Below, one piece after another: positions 60,651-64,000 of a stretch of DNA of 64,000 bases. Position numbers and translations under genes: made by a program. The notes beneath the pieces are model-generated. The model did not search any database, had not been told where the DNA came from, and saw nothing but the letters and a program-made list of their open reading frames with translations. The stretch lies in NCBI GenBank assembly GCA_021775915.1, contig JAJFGW010000018.1, positions 62,001 through 126,000 of the forward strand. The letters run 5' to 3'. The first letter of the stretch is position 1; each line of letters starts with the position of its first letter. The stretch is from Alphaproteobacteria bacterium (GTDB lineage Bacteria > Pseudomonadota > Alphaproteobacteria > Micavibrionales > Micavibrionaceae).

Positions 60651-61817
60651 TTACTTCGTTTCTTCAAACAACTCCCGGCCAATCAACATCCGGCGAATTT
60701 CGCTCGTACCCGCGCCGATCTCATAAAGCTTGGCATCGCGCAGTAAGCGCCCGGTGGGGTATTCATTGATATAACCATTGCCACCCAGAGTTTGAATAGC
60801 TTGCAGCGCCATTTGGGTGGCGGCTTCGGCGCTCATTAAAATACACCCGGCAGCATCTTTGCGCGCGGTTTCGCCGCGATCACAGGCCTGTGCCACGGCA
60901 TAAACATAGGCACGCTGGCTGGAGAGCGCCGTGTACATGTCGGCAAGCTTGCCCTGCATCAATTCAAACTCACCGATCGGCGTGTCAAACTGTTTGCGCT
61001 CATGCACATAAGGCACGACTACATCCATACAGGCCTGCATAATCCCAAGCGGGCCGCCGGACAATACCACGCGCTCATAATCCAGACCGGACATTAAAAC
61101 GCGCACGCCTTTTCCCTCTTCGCCGAGCACATTTTCCGCAGGCACTTCGCAATCCTGAAACACCAGCTCACACGTATTAGACCCACGCATGCCAAGTTTA
61201 TCGAGCTTCTGCGCCGTACTAAAACCTGCAAAGCCCTTTTCAATGATAAAAGCGGTAATACCCTTCGCCCCGGCGGCAGGGTCGGTCTTCGCATAAACCA
61301 CCAGCGTCTCGGCCTCCGGCCCGTTGGTGATCCACATTTTATTGCCGTTCAGCACATAGTGGTCGCCTTTTTTCTCGGCCTTCAGCTTCATCGACACAAC
61401 ATCAGACCCAGCCCCCGGCTCACTCATCGCTAAGGCCCCCGGATGTTCACCGCTAATCAATTTCGGCAGATACTTCTTTTTCTGTTCCGGTGTGCCGTTA
61501 CGATTGATCTGGTTCACGCACAAATTCGAATGTGCGCCATAAGACAACGCAATCGCCGCGCAGGCGCGCGAAATTTCCTCCATCACCACAACATGGGCGA
61601 GATACCCCATATCCACCCCGCCATACTCTTCGGACACCGTCATGCCGTGCAGCCCCATATCACCGAGCTTGCGCCACATTTCCTGCGGAAATTCATTCTT
61701 CTCATCAATAACGGCGGCGAGCGGCGCGATTTCTTTTTCCGCGAACTTACGCACTTCCTCGCGCATCATTTCTATTTCTTCGGGATGGTTAAATTTTAAT
61801 GTCGGGTATGAACTCAT
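60651..61817 (-). CDS. ivd: Isovaleryl-CoA dehydrogenase
   Basis: FAD-dependent oxidation of isovaleryl-CoA to 3-methylcrotonyl-CoA in leucine degradation. The 388-residue acyl-CoA dehydrogenase shows [20 protein letters not shown] and [57 protein letters not shown] (seen as [24 protein letters not shown]). The catalytic Glu of Ivd lies in the middle ([21 protein letters not shown]). Ivd is preferred over other ACADs because it sits in an operon with HMG-CoA lyase and the mccA gene, overlapped by 4 nt. Confidence 0.93.
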   Translation of the reverse strand: MSSYPTLKFNHPEEIEMMREEVRKFAEKEIAPLAAVIDEKNEFPQEMWRKLGDMGLHGMTVSEEYGGVDMGYLAHVVVMEEISRACAAIALSYGAHSNLCVNQINRNGTPEQKKKYLPKLISGEHPGALAMSEPGAGSDVVSMKLKAEKKGDHYVLNGNKMWITNGPEAETLVVYAKTDPAAGAKGITAFIIEKGFAGFSTAQKLDKLGMRGSNTCELVFQDCEVPAENVLGEEGKGVRVLMSGLDYERVVLSGGPLGIMQACMDVVVPYVHERKQFDTPIGEFELMQGKLADMYTALSSQRAYVYAVAQACDRGETARKDAAGCILMSAEAATQMALQAIQTLGGNGYINEYPTGRLLRDAKLYEIGAGTSEIRRMLIGRELFEETK

Positions 61818-62668
61818 AACTGGTCCTTTATAAAGCTTGCCGTTTCAACGATTTTATCAAGATCAACGCCTGTTTCAATGCCTAATCCGTGCAGCATTTC
61901 CAGCACAGATTCCGTGGCCACATTCCCGGATGCGCCTTCCGCATAAGGGCAACCACCCAGCCCGCCAACGGCGCTGTCCACCACGGCCACGCCCACCTCC
62001 AGCCCGGCTTTGATGTTTTCCAGCGCGCGACCCTGCGTATCATGACAATGCAGCGCGAGATGTGCCACAGGGACTTTTTCTATCACGGCCTCCAGCATGG
62101 CCGTTATATTCTCCGGCGTGCCGACCCCGATCGTATCGCCGAGAGAAACCTCATAACACCCCATTTTGTAAAGCGCTTCCGCAACATCCGCCATCGCCTC
62201 CGGCGCAATCTCGCCCTCATACGGACACCCGGCAACGCAAGACACGTAGCCACGCACTTTTATATTATTTTGCTGCGCCATCTCTATAACCGGCTTGAAG
62301 CGTTCAAGACTTTCTTCGATAGAACAATTAATATTCTTTTGGCTGAAGCCTTCCGAGGCCGCCGCAAACACGGCAATTTCCTGAACATGCGCCGCGAGCG
62401 CCGCCTCCATCCCTCTTTCATTGGGGACAAGCGCCGCGTAAACAACACCGGGTTTACGAATAATCTGCGCCATAACATCCGCAGCATCCGCCATCTGCGG
62501 CACCCATTTTGGAGACACAAAAGCCGTGGCCTCGATATGGGTCAGTCCCGCTTCCGACAAGCGGTTAATCAACTCAACCTTAATGTTCGTCGGTACATTT
62601 TGCTTTTCATTCTGCAACCCGTCCCGCGGCCCAACTTCGTATATTTTGACTTTTGCCGGTAAGCTCAC
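61814..62668 (-). CDS. Hydroxymethylglutaryl-CoA lyase
   Basis: Cleaves 3-hydroxy-3-methylglutaryl-CoA to acetoacetate and acetyl-CoA, the last step of leucine degradation. The 284-residue TIM-barrel protein has [16 protein letters not shown] near residue 10 (metal-binding and substrate Arg), [26 protein letters not shown] and the loop [18 protein letters not shown] with the catalytic cysteine. The length (about 300) is right. Its start overlaps mccA and its stop overlaps the ivd start by 4 nt, so the three are translationally coupled. Common names are mvaB or hmgL; I leave the symbol open. Confidence 0.95.
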   Translation of the reverse strand: MSLPAKVKIYEVGPRDGLQNEKQNVPTNIKVELINRLSEAGLTHIEATAFVSPKWVPQMADAADVMAQIIRKPGVVYAALVPNERGMEAALAAHVQEIAVFAAASEGFSQKNINCSIEESLERFKPVIEMAQQNNIKVRGYVSCVAGCPYEGEIAPEAMADVAEALYKMGCYEVSLGDTIGVGTPENITAMLEAVIEKVPVAHLALHCHDTQGRALENIKAGLEVGVAVVDSAVGGLGGCPYAEGASGNVATESVLEMLHGLGIETGVDLDKIVETASFIKDQL

Positions 62669-64000
62669 GCCGCATCCTCACCTTTAATCGAAACGAGCAA
62701 TGCACCATCCTGCACCTGATCGTTGGCAGAAACAGGAAGCTCTTCGACAGTCCCCGCACACCCAGCCTTGATCGTCATTTCCATCTTCATCGCTTCCATG
62801 ATGAGAAGCGGCTGGTCTTTTTCAACTTCATCGCCCTTCTTCACCAGCACATCAATAATCTTGCCGGGCATAGGAGTAAGAATACGCCCCTCTCCCGCTT
62901 CCTCATCATCGCTGCTGCCGTGAACATAAAGATGCATATCAATCATACGGCCTTCGCAAAAAATTGTCAGGTCATGACCACTACCGATCATCAAGGCGCT
63001 GATCTCATGCTTACCCAAAGCAACCGTTAAAATATTATCTTTAAAAGATTTATAAGTAGCGCAAAAAGAACTGTCATTTGCCGTTATCTCAAACTCACCT
63101 TTCCGGCAAAGCGCCTTCATGGAAAGCGGCTCTGCCCCACTCATCAAGACCAAGCGCTTTTCCGTTACGCTGCCCATACGCCAATTATCGCGGGACGACC
63201 ATGGACTGGAATCAATCTTATCATTCAGCCCCATCAAAAAATAAACTGCCGCCAGAGCCAATTCTTCCTGCGCAGGACTACCGTAATTTTCCGGCACAAG
63301 ACCATCCATATGCTGCGCAATAAAACCAGTATCAACCTCACCTTTTATAAAATTTTGCTGCGCAAAAATATTACGCAAAAATTCCTGATTAGTACGAAGC
63401 CCGGCGATCCCCGTTTCCATGAACGCCGCCTGCATTTCCTGCAAAGCCTGCGCGCGATCTTTACCATGGACAATAATTTTGGCAATCATCGGATCGTAAT
63501 AAATGGTGACCTCATCACCTTCTTCCACGCCCGTATCAATGCGCGCATCCCCGGCAGAAAGAAAACGCGTTATACGCCCGGTTTGCGGCACAAATTCATG
63601 CGCCGGATCTTCGGCATAAAGCCGTACTTCAAACGCATGGCCTGTACATTTTATCTCGTCCTGGTTCAAGGGCAACTTTTCACCCGCCGCCACGCGCAAC
63701 TGCCACTCCACCAGATCAAGACCCGTGATCATTTCCGTGACCGGGTGCTCGACTTGCAACCGCGTATTCATTTCCATGAAAAAGAAATCATGCGTTTTTG
63801 AATCCATGATGAATTCAATCGTCCCGGCATTCTCATACCCCAAAGCCTGCACAGCCGTCACCGCCGCCGCGCCCATAATCGCCCGCACTTTATCCGGCAA
63901 TCCCGGCGCAGGCGCTTCCTCCACTACCTTCTGGTGCCGCCGCTGCAACGAGCAATCACGCTCAAACAAATGTACGGCGTTACCGTGGCTATCGCCGAAC
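62665..64000 (-). CDS. Methylcrotonyl-CoA carboxylase biotin subunit (partial, 5' end cut by window)
   Basis: ATP- and biotin-dependent carboxylation of 3-methylcrotonyl-CoA in leucine degradation. The frame runs off the right edge and reads [21 protein letters not shown] at the cut (seen as GDSHGN and VHLFERDC), so the N-terminal carboxylase core is missing. Present are the carboxylase C-terminal part ([33 protein letters not shown], seen as [16 protein letters not shown]) and the biotinyl domain at the end with [12 protein letters not shown] (biotinylated Lys). It leads mvaB and ivd in operon order. The related propionyl-CoA carboxylase alpha is an alternative, but the neighbours favour mccA. 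Confidence 0.88.
   Translation of the reverse strand, partial: FGDSHGNAVHLFERDCSLQRRHQKVVEEAPAPGLPDKVRAIMGAAAVTAVQALGYENAGTIEFIMDSKTHDFFFMEMNTRLQVEHPVTEMITGLDLVEWQLRVAAGEKLPLNQDEIKCTGHAFEVRLYAEDPAHEFVPQTGRITRFLSAGDARIDTGVEEGDEVTIYYDPMIAKIIVHGKDRAQALQEMQAAFMETGIAGLRTNQEFLRNIFAQQNFIKGEVDTGFIAQHMDGLVPENYGSPAQEELALAAVYFLMGLNDKIDSSPWSSRDNWRMGSVTEKRLVLMSGAEPLSMKALCRKGEFEITANDSSFCATYKSFKDNILTVALGKHEISALMIGSGHDLTIFCEGRMIDMHLYVHGSSDDEEAGEGRILTPMPGKIIDVLVKKGDEVEKDQPLLIMEAMKMEMTIKAGCAGTVEELPVSANDQVQDGALLVSIKGEDAA

Overview
The window looks like chromosomal DNA of a free-living alphaproteobacterium. The clearest pointers are a PhaR-type regulator beside polyhydroxybutyrate genes, a single-chain fused indolepyruvate:ferredoxin oxidoreductase, DUF4159 and DUF6868 proteins, ApaG, and neighbouring ubiE, coaBC and dut. 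Species cannot be fixed from the sequence. There is no phage, plasmid, insertion sequence or CRISPR array; accessory DNA consists of small unknown genes and short dispersed palindromic repeats.

Layout. 1-3.9 kb: polyhydroxybutyrate block (phaB cut by the window edge, a 64-residue ORF, phaA, phaC; phaR divergent). 3.9-8.8 kb: a PAS-GGDEF-EAL protein, trkH, apaG and an OmpA-type lipoprotein. 8.9-11.6 kb: tRNA-Gly(CCC), a pentapeptide-repeat protein, a DUF4159 protein and a DJ-1/PfpI-like protein. 11.6-12.7 kb: prfB, read through a programmed +1 frameshift. 12.8-17.3 kb: three exported proteins of unknown role, two sharing an N-terminal domain. 17.3-20.0 kb: trpS and murJ. 20.1-25.1 kb: a secreted HExxH protein, small unknown genes, then ubiE, coaBC and dut. 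25.2-32.5 kb: an M16 protease, a thioredoxin-fold protein, an unknown gene and mutS. 32.5-34.4 kb: a small HExxH protein, a cluster of dispersed repeats, a DUF6868 protein and tRNA-Ser(CGA). 34.4-39.9 kb: prpB, prpC and prpD in a tightly packed block with small membrane proteins, a potassium-channel-like protein and a short-chain dehydrogenase. 40.0-42.4 kb: two tandem subtilase-like secreted paralogues. 42.4-54.3 kb: a second thiolase, a kinase-fold protein, a methyltransferase, a thioesterase, a cNMP-binding-fold protein, the fused oxidoreductase, a GH13 glucosidase, and an OprP-like porin with a PiT-like transporter. 54.5-58.0 kb: a two-gene ABC transporter with unusual insertions in both subunits. 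58.0-60.6 kb: small unknown genes and a YffB-like ArsC-family protein. 60.65-64.0 kb: leucine catabolism (ivd, HMG-CoA lyase, mccA, the last cut by the edge).

Metabolic logic. Leucine degradation yields acetyl-CoA and acetoacetate, and aryl-pyruvate oxidation yields acyl-CoAs. The methylcitrate genes consume propionyl-CoA, and two thiolases connect acetyl-CoA with the PHB store. This suggests a heterotroph living on amino acids and storing carbon as PHB. The OprP-like porin and PiT-like permease suggest phosphate uptake, while TrkH and the channel-like protein concern potassium.

The best candidates for undescribed biology are the ABC pair at 54548-57985, the subtilase-like pair at 39984-42372, and the exported paralogue pair at 12796-16564. 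Four TGCA boxes phased at 11-bp multiples between phaC and phaR are a strong candidate PhaR operator. All assignments come from reading motifs and gene order; no database search was run.
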